Part shown: positions 26,301 through 39,888 of the stretch, in pieces
How positions within the stretch are numbered: the first letter of the stretch is position 1
Layout: the number at the start of each line of letters is the position of its first letter
The notes under the pieces: generated by a model
Databases searched by the model: none
The model's input: only the letters and a program-made list of their open reading frames with translations
Told to the model about the DNA's origin: nothing
Origin: Trichopria drosophilae
Taxonomy: Eukaryota > Arthropoda > Insecta > Hymenoptera > Diapriidae
DNA: 64,000 nucleotides
NCBI GenBank assembly: GCA_030407085.1
Contig: CM059585.1
Location: 4,705,001-4,769,000, forward strand
Direction of reading: 5' to 3'
Made by a program: the position numbers and the translations under genes

Positions 26301-29300
26301 AATCATTGTCGATCATCGAGATTGTTGATAATGACATTAATCTTCATCATTTCCTGAAGTATCCAATTTATTGTCAGCCTATTATCCTATGTATATCTCA
26401 ACATAAAATGCGCATTAACGAAATTTCAGTTTACACTTCATGCCCATAAATCTGCGGTCTTAAATGTCGAATTCGACTGTAATTTAGAATGCGAATTGCT
26501 TAGTAGATATAGGAGTATCCAAATACTATTCTCTCTTACTGATGATCATCCTCTGTTTACAATGTAAACTGCGACTGGAAACACATTCATTAGCAATTTC
26601 GTCAGTAAATTGAGTAATGATCAACATCTTTATTGGGCGATCTATTTTTGAAATTCGCCCGGCTGCGAGTGCATGCTGGCAATAAACCGGAAAGGCAACC
26701 CTCGATCAAAGGAGTATTTGAAACTTAATTAGCTGCTACACGTATCTATTCATTTTCTTGTCAGTAATGTGTGGCCCATAAAAAATTGAATTTTGTACTC
26801 TTACTTTGGAAAACGTTATTTCGGAGGTACTGACCTTTCCTGACAGCCATGAGTTTTTCAAAAATTTATTTTAAATGCATTTGCTGCAGTGGAATGCCTC
26901 GGAAAAGTCTGTATGTCAAGGCGATTATACTCGTTCCAAAAATCGTTCAAAGCGCATGTTTCAGCAGCTCCGTCTCAAAAGTGACGTTCACGATCGTTCA
27001 ACCCAAACCATCATCGCACCGTCCATATAATTTCTTGGCTTTCGACGTTGTTAACAGAGATAGTACAGGCTTATAAGGTGGAGGTTTTTGTTTTTTCGAA
27101 ATTTGTTTCATTAAATTATTGAATCAAGCCTGACAAATAAGAAATCCAAAGAATCCTAACGGTTGAATGTAAAAATTTACTACAACACGTACATGATGTA
27201 AATCGTTATTTTAACCTAAAGGAAGAGGAACCATTTTAAATAATACCTTCACTGCAATCGAGTCATTTTTGTTGAAAAATTCCACGACGTAGTTAGTTTA
27301 GTCACCGTTAGATGCGCGCTTGAAATACTTCGACTCTGGTTTGCTCCCGTCGCGGAAATGGGTTTCCTTTTGGCATATTTTACCGAAATAGATCATTCAA
27401 TAAGTTTATTATGCACCAGTAATGCTAATCTCCTGACTCAACTGCATAATCAATTTCTTAGATCATTTCACATTATTTTAAAGTTGCCAATGCCTACAAG
27501 TATAGATAATTTATGTTTAATAAAATAATGTTTCAATATTATTAATTTTTATTTATATTAGAAAAAGTTCATTTTTTAATAGCACGAATCTGAATATCTG
27601 AAAATTTTAAAAGTACATAACTTAGGCATCGCAATATTTGATCGAGTTTTAAAGCAGACGCATATTTAAAAATATTACACATCGAAACAGACGAAAATAT
27701 TTCGGCTATTATTATAGTTCCCGGTGAAGCGATGACGATCCATCATACATCGGTCGTTTTACGATAGTTATTTCAGAGCCTGAGTGAAATATTTATTTTA
27801 CTTTAATGTTACGTTATTCAAAATATTTTTCTGTAATTTTTTTAATATAATAGGTAAACAAAATATTGTTAATCAATGGTACACGATTGTTAACACAATT
27901 GTCATCAACGATTACTCCATTGTTTATTTATTTTCGTTTGAATTCAGCATTTGCATAAAGTTACGGATGTTTTTTTCGATGTTTACGTCAATTGAAATAT
28001 TTGATGCTAGATTTCGGCCTATTTTTATCTCTCACCGTACGTTTTCAACATTTTTTTATATTTATTAAATGGAGTTTGCAAGATTTTTTTATGGCGGGAT
28101 CTATTTTAACCATTTAGAATTTTGAAATATTTTTTTCGTCTATTTTCAGTCATTTTTTTTATTTTGTCAATTCATGTTTTCTAAGATTAATGAAACAAAA
28201 TAACTGGATCTGATTATAGGATACATCCTTGTGTTTTTCCTATTATTTTTATGTATTTTAGTAAACAACTTTCTTATATGGTTTGTCGTTTCTGGTCTAT
28301 ACTCCATTGCTACGTGTTTTTTAAATGTTTTTAATCGAATACGGTAATAACGAAGTGTTAGTAAAAACAACTGCTACGTTGAAGGCAACGTACATGATTA
28401 AATAAAAACTTATTTGGTCCTTCGTTGGACGCCACCTATAATATTTTTTACAAAACTGGAAAATATAAATTTACAGCCTTTTTACTTGTCAGGTTGGTTT
28501 CTGGGCAGTTGATATAAATCATTGGCCAATTTTTGAAAATTTGTTAATTAATCCAAAAATTAGTGTACAATTTCAGAATCTGAATTTTTCTGCGTTTCTG
28601 CAGTTTTAACAATGAAAATTGAAGCAAATTATTGAGATATGTACATAGTCAGAAAATCATGTAAAATGAGAATTAAAATACAAGTAATACACGTGTACAC
28701 TTGTAAAAAACAATTAGTAAACAAATAAATAATGAGTCATATGTAAAAATAGATGTATCGATCATATTTTTTTCGTAGTTACAAGTGTTGTCATAGATGT
28801 CAGTCATTTTGACAACTATATAAAAATATTTTTGTATCGCAACTTAGAAAATTAATGACCACGAATTCCTCAGGATTATAGGCGTCAACATTTTTCTCGA
28901 CGGGCAAACGTCTTTTCATTGGTCTCCAGTTACAAGAATTGTCTAAATCATTGTCAGTATTAAATTTTATTAAATAATCATGAAAATAATGAAATTGACG
29001 AGATGAAATTTGACAAATCTTTATATCAAATCTCTGAAATCATATAATTTTTCACAAACCATAACTATTTCGAAAAATGACTACTGCTTGCGTTTTTCTT
29101 CATTTATGAAGTATAAGATGTCAAATAAATTGTTTGAAATTTAGTGAAGTGAAGATTTGTCTTAAAGATGCTGGCAAAAGTGACGGATGCAACGATCGGG
29201 TATTTAATTTTTCACCCAATCTTTTTTTCAAGTTCCTGTACCACGTGGCGTTTTCGTGGTGCAATTTTACGTAAGATCTCACATTAAATGTCTAAAATTA

Positions 29301-31423
29301 TCTTTCTTCTTTGAAATGGGAGCGAAATGATCGGCGGAGTAACGATGTCTATTTTTGAAGGTCGTAAAGCGGCGGAATGTTAGGGTCTGATAAGGAAGGT
29401 CAAGAAAAAATTTTTATACGCGTTCTCATTTTTCACTCGTTTACGACGCATTGTTGGGTCGATCATGGGAGGGCTCCATTTTGGAATTTTATGATTTTTT
29501 GAAATCCACGCATCGAAAGAAATAACTTTTAAAGAGAAATTCGATTTACTATCTCAATGCCAGTATAGACATTTCGGATGGGACCTTCTGAACTCGACCG
29601 CGATTCCTATTCTCGTGACGCCGAAAAAAAAACTTCCGAAAAAAATCTCCTTCCTCGTTTCGAACGTGACGGATGGACTTTCCAGTCTCTTCATTATGTA
29701 CCCACATCTGTAAATATCCCAGCGCTATTAATTATATATTGCGTAAAAAATCTTTCAATTAAGAAGCCATTTAATTATAGTTCGCACGTATTTTCCACTA
29801 GACACGATATAACGAACGGCACTTCAAGTTCATTCGTCGCAATAACGAGAAAAAAAGTGTCACAAACTCCATTAATAGAACTAGGAACAATTATCGTCCA
29901 TCAATTTGATTTAAATATTTACGAAAATTAATCGTTTGTGTTGTTGTAGAAATTGTTCAGATCGGCAGTTGGGAATTATATTCGTCCCTTATGTCGATAT
30001 CTTTCGGTGATGTTTGTTTTTCGAAATTTGAAAAAGTTAAATATTCGGCCATCAGATAATACGTTTCGTGAAGATTTTCTGACGTCTTCAAACAAAAATT
30101 GATTTTTAGTATATGTGTTTTTGATCGTCTGATTATGCCCAATCCATTCCTGTGCAAATCAACTACCAAAATGTTCATACATTTCCAACAAAAATTCTAA
30201 AAGGATGTTCAAAAACGAGATATAAAAAAAATTCTTGGAGAAATTTGGTGATATTTTCAACTTCCGGTTCTGGCCTGAAGTGAAGACCTAAAGCGCACTT
30301 TTTAAACTGGAACATGATAATTTTTAGGACTCCTATAATAATTGGAGGATAGGAAGATAAGAAAGAGGTAGCTTACTATGCGCTCGACAGGTAATTCAAC
30401 CACCAACAATATTTTATAATTTTGTTTTGTAATTTTCTTAACAAGCTTCTTTTCGGATTTCTCAATTAAGATGTCTTCAAGAGGTCTTTTTGGTATAAAT
30501 GTTTGGAAGAAGTAGGTGTTGTCAACAGGTACTCTTTGATTTTTTTTTTTAAAGACCATAAGTCATTTTCGCATCAAAAGAAGACTTATCGGTTACTGAT
30601 AATGTTTGTCAAATAAGGCACAAGTAGTTAATTAAGTCAAAACATGAGACTGAAAATAGGTTTTCCATTCGGTTGAACACACCATCAAAAGATAACAGTA
30701 AATCTGATTTATAAATATCATTTTCAAAAACTACGACTGCAAAGTTCATCTACTTATTATCATCAACAACAAACATCAATATTTTTCGATCCAAAAATTC
30801 GAAATGAACATGAGAAAACGAATATAACGAAACACAGCCAAATATCACGTTTATTTTACCCGGTCGTTTGAATCGATTACCAACTGCAAAAATCTACATC
30901 GAATTGAGAGGTAATAAGAATGTGTGTATGTATACATATATATACACTTTATTTGTATCGTCGCCGTGAATCGCCAGACAGCGCGTCGTCACTTGACCTT
31001 AACGCTTTAATTCACGTGGCCGATATTTATAATCGAACTGTATATTATTTGTTTTTGTTTATTTGGCATTTATGGTTCGAATCCTGTTATATTTTTCAAA
31101 ACCCAAGCATATTCGATATTTTTCAAGTTACTCGAGTTCGCGATAAATAGCTGACTTGGAATGTTGAAATGTCATTTATTTTCAGCCAAATTCTATTTTA
31201 AGAACGAGACGTTACAAAAGTGCTATTTATAATCTGATAAAAGTAACTGAGAATGTAATTTTTCCTGATAAAATATTGGATTTTCATCCAGATATAGTCG
31301 AAACATTTGTACTTGCAGATTAACCCCAGAGATGTCATCTAGGGAAAGCAGTACGATATACGTCATTCAATGTTACAAAATTGTTCTCTGGAATACTGAT
31401 ACAAAATCAAGAATATATTGGCA
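23300..31423. other. Gene-poor AT-rich interval
   Basis: Open frames of 70-117 codons occur (for example 25338-25586 minus, 25814-26143 plus, 29578-29931 plus), but none shows a recognisable motif, and their composition matches non-coding surroundings. Short microsatellite-like TATACATATATATACAC at about 30.93 kb. I see no transposon termini that I can pair here. Confidence 0.55.
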
Positions 31424-32032
31424 GTCAGGAAGTCTTAATTCTATAATCCAAATTTCTATAAAAAGCTTACATTCTTGAATATTATAATATATAATCCATA
31501 TAATATATATGGATTTCGAGTTAAGGATTCTTTCTTCGCATAAATAGCATACGCGACCAAATGAAGAATCCAGATCCATTTCCAAAATATTCCGAGTTCA
31601 AAGTGTTTCTGTAATCTCTATTGTTTCAGTACACAGAAAGAAGTCTAGCGTTTATGCCATTGGACGTCTTTATCGGCAGCCGTAGATTCTTACGGGCGCA
31701 ATTTGTTTTCATACTTCTTCAAAATGGTCGTATACTGCATTTCTTCACGACCCGCAGGAAAAGAGTCCTCTTAGTATCTTCCTTCCCGCTACCTTGTCTG
31801 TCTATTCAGAAAAACATATCCAGATAGTGTTTCCAATTGCCTTCCATTTATATTGTACTAAATTCGATCTACATGCCAGTCCATTCTAAATGGAACACAA
31901 TCGGACCACCCTTGAGTTTGGTCGCATAAGTGAGTTATGGTAATAAGGAATCCTTAACTCGAAATCCACAATTTAAGGACGTAAGAACCATCCAGAAATT
32001 TGGATTATCGAATTAACATCTCCTGAGTGTCA
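31424..32032. mobile_element. Foldback/MITE-like inverted repeat, ~0.6 kb
   Basis: The left arm (CAGTCAGGAAGTCTTAATTC, then ATAATCCAAATTTCT, later GGATTTCGAGTTAAGGATTC) is mirrored by the right arm (GAATCCTTAACTCGAAATCC ... AAATTTGGATTATCGAATTA ... CCTGAGTG). Arms are about 100-120 bases around a unique centre that includes a 68-codon open frame without known similarity. Edges are approximate and no clear target duplication was identified. Confidence 0.5.
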
Positions 32033-32450
32033 TTAGTTAGACCTGTTGGCGAATTTGCGACTTACAGGTAATGCGCGCATTGAGACAATCCATGCGCAAG
32101 CAACTTACAAAGACATATTTAAAATGGTACGCATGGTTTTGGGGTTTAACGAATAATTTCCTATTAAATATAATAAAACGATGTTTTTAACTTTTGGTGT
32201 TTAGGTCGACCTTTTTCCCGATATTTATATGGACTTCTCCGTAGCTGTAGGTATCCAGGTTGACATTTGATGTTGGGCTCCAAGTTGATGTAGACATTAA
32301 AAGCTACGGAAAGTCTACTGTCCACCTGTACACCAAAAACCATGGGGAGATTCACCTAGATCTTGCAAATTATAAGGAGTATAATGTTAACATGAAAGTT
32401 ATGGAGAGACAACCCTGGACCTCGAAAAGTAGAGAATGCAGTATTATTAA

Positions 32451-32514
32451 CCCTCCTGCGTACTAGGACGGCTATTGTTTCCATAGGGAAAAAAATAATG
32501 CGTGCTCAAGAGGG
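32451..32514. mobile_element. 64-bp piggyBac-like micro-element
   Basis: TTAA-CCCTCCTG at the left and CAAGAGGG-TTAA at the right: exact TTAA on both sides and CCCTC...GAGGG ends as in piggyBac-class elements, but only 64 bases in total. It could also be a chance hairpin, so confidence is moderate. Confidence 0.45.
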
Positions 32515-32679
32515 TTAATATGTACCCATTGTTCTAATTTTATTTTTAGAGATCCAGGTGAATATTCGCTTGGTTTTTGATCGTTATAGATATACCTAAC
32601 GTGATGTTATACTTGGTCCGAATTGCAGAAAATAGTATAACGAATAAAGAGTGCGGCAATTGAAATGTACTGAAAAATG

Positions 32680-32785
32680 GTTCCCGGATTATATTTCTCC
32701 GGAAAAAATTTCCCCTGGACCAAATTTCCCCGGAAACAATTTCCTGGAATAAATTCCTCTGGATAAAATTGCTTATGGAAAAAAT
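32680..32785. repeat. Minisatellite, ~15-bp unit, about 7 degenerate copies
   Basis: Successive blocks of the form TTCCCCGGAAAAAAT vary in the middle (CCGGATTATAT, CCGGAAAAAAT, CTGGACCAAAT, CCGGAAACAAT, CTGGAATAAAT, CTGGATAAAAT, TATGGAAAAAAT). Related GGGGGAATTC/GGGGAAATA pieces at 33.03-33.05 kb suggest an inverted outlier. Confidence 0.65.
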
Positions 32786-33599
32786 GTCTGATCAAAAATG
32801 ACAGTAGCTGCAGAACTGCAATACGTGTCTATTTCCAGGACAGGTTCCAACTTCGTTGTTCATCATAGGGGAGGGGTGGGGGAGCTCCCCGATCCAACAG
32901 AAATTCTTATTGTTATGAAACAAAAAAGGTGAAAAATATTGGTGGGCAGAGCAACTGCAGAACTGAATTGACGGGCTACTGGCAAGAAGGGAATACATGA
33001 GGTTTATATCGGGGACATTTTTTCCCGGGGGAATTCTGACGGGGAAATACAATCCGGGCACCCTGAAAAATTACCAATAGGTATAAAAATAATTTGTTCA
33101 TCTAACACGTTATTACAAGTTGTCCTTTATTAGTACAGAAAACAAATTATTTTTTATTCAGCAGGCTACTAAATCATTATTTATAAAAATGGTAATTTTC
33201 ATACCTACAAAATCGAAAAATATTGTTCGCACCAAGGGCCTACAATTTAGGCCTCATATGTTGATTCTACATCTCTCAGGCATGCAATCGCCATTCGGGG
33301 CGTAAAACTCTTATTTTACATATCTCTATAGGAATAACAATTATAAAGTTATGGCCTGGACATCGGAAATTATCCAGCAATCCCTAACACTTAAAAAGGG
33401 GGGGGGGGGAGCGGTAGACTTAAATTTCGAACATTATCTCATATGAGATCATATAAGACTGGATATCTAATTTAATTTATGGCTGGATAAGTACACGTGT
33501 AAGCCAACCAACCAACAACTTCCCATTCTTGTGCCTCTTAGCACTGTATCAAAAAGAGTGGCAGGAATTGTTGGGGTAATTGGAACCATATTATTTAAA

Positions 33600-34560
33600 A
33601 ACTTCTATTCTCATTATTAATTGGCGACAGCAGTGGCGTGATCTTAGTAATGTTCTTCAAACCAAAACCCAATTTAATTCTCGGGTTGAAAGAATTTACG
33701 CAATGATAAGCTTGGGACGGGAAAACGAATCCAGGGTGGGAAAATGATTTGCTCGAGCAGCGAGTAAGTCATATAATAAGTCCTTTTTGGTTCGTCGGGT
33801 CCGGTCGCCTGCAGTGGTAGCGGAAATAGGTGAGGGCCTTTTGTCTATCCCGGGCGGACGGCGGCGGTGGAACCTTGAGAACGAAACGAAGACCTAACAT
33901 CTATACCGCATAAAATCTCGGATGAGTAATATTGAGCGAAATATAAATAGTTCGGCCAGGTAATTCGTATTTCCATTACCTGCTCGGCCGGTAAATCGCG
34001 ATGGAGTCGCGAGAAGTGAGAATCGTCTCCGAATCGCGCGTGCCTCTCAATCTGCATATGTGTATCACTAAAAATACTGGCGCGCGAAGGGTTCTCTGTC
34101 TAATCAACGGCCAAGTGGGCCAACAGGAGAGGCACCCGCGGCTCAACGTCCCAAATATAGTCGGACATCTTCCCGGCTTTACTACCGATGCGCGGCAATA
34201 TTGGCATGCCGAACAAGTAACATAAAAGCCCGCTCTGGCCGCAGCATAATAGCGTCTGTCACTGCTAGACGATAATTACACACCCAACGGCGGCGTCCGG
34301 TGCCTTCTACTCTAAATCTGGCACTGATCTTTGATTTCGCGCGCGGCCGCGACTTGACTGTGATAAAATGCCGAGGATCCGTGGCCAGCATCCCCCTTCC
34401 GCGTCACCCCATCCCGATTAGCCTACTATCTCTATACATCTGTTCGAGATTCTTTCGTTACTTTTTATTCAACGGTACATGTCCGGTGCATCTGGATGGC
34501 CTCTTTTACCTACGAGGCGAAACAGCCTGCATACATCTGGAATGAGGGAATTCCAAGTGG
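33600..34560. promoter_or_regulatory. CpG-richer patch, function unknown
   Basis: GC and CpG are raised (for example GCGCGCGGCCGCGAC near 34.34 kb) between AT-rich flanks. Open frames on both strands overlap one another and show no domain. It resembles the SERCA CpG block in texture, so a promoter or leader exon is possible. A run of about 11 G at 33.40 kb lies just left of it. Confidence 0.25.
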
Positions 34561-37260
34561 GTTCAAATAAACTCCAGCTCTCGCTTGGTAGTTATGACAC
34601 GATTTTAGGTCATCATAGAATCATCCTTGAAGTTGGACCAGTCTATTTTTTTACATTCAAGGTTACATGGCCTTCTATAAAAAAAATGATTAAAATATAA
34701 TTTTCTCCAGTAATTAACCAGAAAGGTTACCATGCATCACATATCTGCACGTTACTGAAACGCCAGTGTTCTTGCTTATGAATTGCGAATGCCATCCGAC
34801 ATTACATACTTTATGTAACAGAACCACCAACACTGATCATGTATTCTCTTAGCAAAACTAGTGCCCCATTAATTTGATCGCTGGGCAATGACCTAAATGA
34901 ATTACTGATCACACTTTAAATGATAAAATATAATTATTCCAGGTGATCTTATTGCTTCCGGAAAGAAGATGGCCTCTTCACCAACATCTCCTTCCGAGAA
35001 GACAACGCATCTTGAAGTCCGGTCCTGTCCTCCGCTAGGTACCTTGCCCAGCGTTCATGTACCATAGTTCAGACCATTCCAAGATTTGACTCCACGATTT
35101 CTTCAATATACAACAGGAGCATTATATAATGAGGTATCAGATGAGCTAATTCAAATGAAGGAAGGTGCCCAACATACATTCGATGTCCAAATGCAACCCA
35201 CTCAATACTATGTTCCTGTATGGATCTTGTCCAGCCCCAGTATATACTCGATCCTCCATCTCTTTAAAATCACTAGGACATAAGTAATCACTTTAATTAG
35301 AAATAAAATATATTTTGGACCCCCCCAAAAGCAATGAATAATGGTAATCACTTAAATGAATTCATTACCACTTGTTTAAGGATCAAACAACAATCCTGTT
35401 AGGGGATCATATGGAAAATAGCAAAGCCGATGAAGAAATTACGTTTTGTAAAAAAAAATAAAAAAAAAAAATAAATAATCATATAATATTTAATTGTCCT
35501 TCACAATTTACTTCTGAATACTAGGAAGCATGCTATTAATGGTATGTTACAATCTCTTCGCAAGGCATTTGTAATATTGGACACCAAAATATACCCAACT
35601 AAAGAAAAATGTGTATCAGATCTGCTCAAACGTATCCTTTTCACAACAATGATCCAGTGTAGGTCCATATTTTTTCCAGCATGAGTCCATACTTTTTTCT
35701 TCATTCTTGTAAACTGAGAAGTAGTTTTTATATGACTGGGGTGACCATATCCACCAGTAATAAAATATACGAAGATCCTAAATAAAAGAATGTTTTTTCA
35801 TGTTCCTAAATTATTTCCTGATAAATTGATAACTAATAAAAAAACATCCTTCTAGATTCTCCCGAATGAAGTTTTGTTTCAGACAATTCCCACGTCCTTA
35901 TCATGTACTGTATCATAGTACATCAGAATCTATTATTGTCTCTTAGGAAATGCATCATTATTATACGTTACAATGTCTGCACAAGATAAAGACTCCAAAA
36001 TACCCCAAATGTATAAATAAGCATTAAATCTGGTAAACGATGTTCGTTAGACATGTACAAATGCAGCCTTTTCAATACAGTGTACCTGTCCAGGTCAATA
36101 TTTCGTTCTAGCCCCAGTCCACACTTCATTCTTCATTTTTCTGATTTGAGAAATAATATTCAGTAGTACACAAATTATCATTTTGAAGGAAGTCAGGAAT
36201 GAAACCCAGGGGCCTCCCGAGACAAAAGAATACTTGGTAATATTTTTGCAAATATTTTTTCATAAATGAAAACAAGGTTTCAAACTTCAGTTTGGTTGTT
36301 GTCTCTGAAATCCTTTATCTATTACAAATATGCAATAGTTAGTCCAGTAAAGAACCTTTAACATGTATATAGTCATTTTTTCTTTGTTCATTCCCAATTA
36401 CTTAATTCTATAACGATCATTCTTGGACAACTTTGTTCACTGGAGGACGTGGATAAAAAACTTCGTGCAACTGTGTGCAACTCATGTTTTTGACGTTGCC
36501 ATGTGCAGAACCTAAACCATGTTTGCGATCATCTCGCAAATTTAATGTGTACCTAAAAAAATGTTGGCACAACATAAAGTAAATTTGTATTAAGCACAAC
36601 CCAACAGGGTTGTTTTGGGCAGACCCTTTTAGGTTTGGGTTGAACACAAACCTGGTTCATTTGAAGTCCAAACTTCAATTCCGTGAATGGTGAACTAATA
36701 AATTGTCTATAGCCATCATGTCATTTCTAAAATGTATACAAAAGCGTTTCATTCAAGGCTGACATTAAAAACAATAATTCCGCATTCTTTGGGATTTTAA
36801 AAGGACAATAATAATGAAATACACGTGTATACAAATCGTATAATAAAAAGTATAACATATGAGACGAACAGGTGCAAACTACATTCAGATTTTACAAAAC
36901 AGCAATTTGTCTGCATTATTCTTGAAGAACGCACGTTATTGTATTGTTTTCAAGGTTCTTTTTGGATTCATACCAGGAATTAAATAAATCAAACCAAATC
37001 TCTCTCTTCTTAATAGCAACGTTAACTGGTCTTTGGCATGCTCCTCTTGATTCGCTACACCAAATGATTCCATTTTCCTTTCATTAATCTTTGTTTCAAT
37101 TCTTCACACAAGTGATTATATTCTAAACCTTGATTTTTTCTAATATAATATCACACTTATTAAAAATTATTGTTACAAAGAATGACAAAAAATCTTGTTT
37201 AAATGTTAAAAGATCCATGAAGTGTGTACCAGCACAATATCAAAAAGTCGATAAAATAAG
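34560..37260. other. No recognisable genes
   Basis: AT-rich unique-looking sequence with short frames only. It contains partially repeated phrases (such as ACCTGTCCAGGTCAATATTTCG and GTCCATACTT/GTCCACACTT, AAATGCAACCCACTCAATAC) at 35.2, 35.65 and 36.1 kb, suggesting a diverged duplicated segment. Nothing coding is supported. Confidence 0.45.
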
Positions 37261-38600
37261 ATCGATGAAATAAAAAAATCGATGATCGCTTGAGGATCGT
37301 CGGAGCAGGTATCTCAGTGTCCGCCGACAGGTATTGTCTACGGTCTTAAATTATTCGTCGGCTTTGCTGACGCTGAAAAACTTTGGCACGTCCCCCGAGT
37401 AAATGCGCGACGTGGAAACTTAGAAAACTCTCATCTATCATGTTGAAACGCCTTACGCGAAAATAGTCGCAAGGATAGCTGCAAGGTCGGACTTACTGTA
37501 CAAAACGGTGCGACATGGTGTAGCGACTAGAGGAACCCGATTTCACGAATGAGCATCAAATTCGGCGGAAACGAATAACGAAGGATGCTCCTCGATATTC
37601 CTATGTAGTGGATGTAAATTTTGCTGCATCATGACTAGATTCTAAGATTCATTATACATTGTTAAATTTTAAATAACCAGATATTTACATACAACCGTAC
37701 CAAAAAATGCTTTTATAAAAAGGCTTTGAAATTGCAGATACCAGACGGTGGAAATTTCCTGTGAACCTGTCTGTAGCAAAATACAAATCTTATTTGAGAA
37801 CCGTGCTAAACAGGGGAATGTGTTTTAAACTACCACTTTAGTGATAGGAGGAACGAAAGAATTTTCACGTGGGCCTAGCAAAGTATTGGAGGAAGTTTTC
37901 AAACACTTGTTCAAGGTAGAACCTTAGATCATTATTTGTACAACTTTATCAGATGTACTAACCAAATAAAAAAAATGTGATTAATATCGCTCCAAAAGTC
38001 CAGTTAGATTCAGACTTGGAATGGCAAAGCAGAATCCGAAGTCACGCGACTTGCATTCGCTACCCTTAAGATCCGATTCCATACGTCAGAGTCGAAATGT
38101 GTGCAGTAATGGGTCATTTTGAAACCCAAACTCGATTTTGGGCTGATATCAAAACCGTGCACCGGATCAGTGCACGCGATGCGGTTCTAACTTTGTGGGA
38201 TATTAAGATGCCAACAATCTCGGAAGCTCGAACGTTTCCGCGTGCTCGATGCGCATCGGTGGTGGTAAATTATAACTACTTGTTTCTTCGTCATTGGACA
38301 CAGAAACAAAGAGGGCGGAGCGATCGCACAAACACCTACTAGCTGCAACAGGGCACTCTTAACCACCACAGACAGGTGACACATGCAGAGCACAATATTT
38401 TTACGTCGCGTATATAGACTACGTAATACGATTGTGCGGTTCGCACGACATATACAGTGCGTTACGAGTAAATAATTCAGATCAGAAATGCGAAAACAGC
38501 ACGCGCTCTTCGAAAACCTTCAGACTTTGCGTCACATTGCGCAAGAACCGAAATCCCTCGAAATCGTCTCGACAATTACTGAAAATCACTGTGCCAATAA
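37260..38600. promoter_or_regulatory. CpG-richer patch with donor-like sites, function unknown
   Basis: GC/CpG are higher than in the flanks. On the minus strand a donor-like GTACA|GTAAGTCC lies near 37.50 kb. Frames at 38.1-38.7 kb on both strands overlap and have no known motif. It may be a promoter or leader exon of an unidentified transcript. Confidence 0.25.
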
Positions 38601-38754
38601 TATGTACTTGGTTCCGCGCAGCTGTGTTGGAATATATTTCCTCTGTCAAATGAAAGGGATATTGATTAAAAATAAATGCCTCCACAAAAAAAAATGTTAA
38701 AACAGAATATATTTTATTTAATGTTTTAAGTATCACTCGCAGGTGGAATCACTG

Positions 38755-39476
38755 ATTACGAAGAGTGACCCCAAAATGTACCCGTTTTTTAGCAATCGAA
38801 ATTCGGATTGATTGTAGTGCCAAAAGTTAAGTTATGATGAGATAAAAACAAGAAAAAAATTTCAAGTTGAGACGATACTTCCTTCTCGAGTAAATAGGGT
38901 GTCAAATTATAGCGTTTTCTAGTATCACCTGTATTGAGTATACTGAATGACAAGCCGTCTCGAGAATACCATATTTTTAAAATAAATTGTGAAATTGTAT
39001 GGGTGTGTGTGTGACCCCTACACATACACACTCACACTCAACACAATGAATAGAAGGAATCTGAAGTAATGTGTAAGTACGACATGAAGTTTGAACCGAC
39101 GATTTACTATGACCGTCTATCGCATCCATTTTACATACACATACACGATTACTCGGACACACTCACTCACGCAGACACACATAAACACACATGCACACAC
39201 ACCCACACAATTTCACAATTTATTTTAAAATTATGGTATTTTCGGGACGGATCGCCATTCAGAATACTCGATGCAGGTGATACTAGAAAACGCTCTAATT
39301 TAACAGATATGACCCCCTATTTACTCGAGAAAGAAGTTTCGTCTCAAATAGCAATTTTTTTCTTGTTTTTATCTAACTATAACTTAACTTTTGGCAGTAT
39401 AATTAATCCGAATTTCGACTGCTAAAAAACGGGCATTTTTTAGGGTGTTTTTGGGGTCACTCTTTGCGATAGTAAT
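38755..39476. mobile_element. Foldback element with ~250-bp arms and a CA-repeat loop
   Basis: The left arm from ATTACGAAGAGTGACCCC to about 39010 is mirrored by about 39195 to GGGGTCACTC...GTAAT. Matching landmarks include the GTTTTTTAGC/GCTAAAAAAC blocks, the TACTCGAG-like block and TTTATTTTAAAAT. The loop (39000-39195) is rich in CA/TG dinucleotide runs. The 118-codon frame on the right arm and the 80-codon frame on the left are the same sequence read from opposite strands, so they are not genes. Confidence 0.7.
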
Positions 39477-39491
39477 TTTGAGCTCCTAGTA

Positions 39492-39742
39492 CAGTACTCC
39501 TTCCCTTATTCTAATTTGTCCAGTCAGGCAAGATGGCTGCCTTCTTCCCTTATTGAAATTTTCTCCTCTCCCCCACTACTTAGATTTGTAGTCTCACTTT
39601 TGTCTCTTTTTCTTTTGTTGCGCATGCGCCCTTATTTGTATTTAGAACATTCATACGTCACCACACGTCAGTGGGGAGAACGTGTGAGGGGAAATATTAG
39701 AATAGAAGAAGAGAAACAATTAGAATAAGGGAAGGAGTACTG
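39492..39742. mobile_element. pogo/Tigger-type MITE, 251 bp
   Basis: TA-flanked. The ends CAGTACTCCTTCCCTTATTC and GAATAAGGGAAGGAGTACTG are a near-perfect 20-base inverted repeat. The interior carries AAGATGGCTGCC and a perfect GCGCATGCGC palindrome (39620-39629). Same subfamily as 40770-41024, in opposite orientation. Confidence 0.8.
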
Positions 39743-39755
39743 TATATACCTATTC

Positions 39756-39888
39756 CAGGGACCCGTAACGTTATCACGCTTATACATTGTCAACATAGGA
39801 AAACGAAACGAAATATTTCGTTTCCTTTTCGGTATCCCATGTATTTTTGGTATAGTTTTAATTTCGTTACTTTTGTTACGGGTCCCTG
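39756..39888. mobile_element. hAT-type MITE, 133 bp
   Basis: Terminal inverted repeats CAGGGACCCGTAAC/GTTACGGGTCCCTG are perfect over 14 bases. Flanking octamers ACCTATTC (39748-39755) and ATCTATTC (39889-39896) agree at 7 of 8 positions, as expected of a hAT 8-bp target duplication. Inside is a CGAAATATTTCG palindrome. It begins 14 bases after the pogo-type MITE. Confidence 0.75.
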
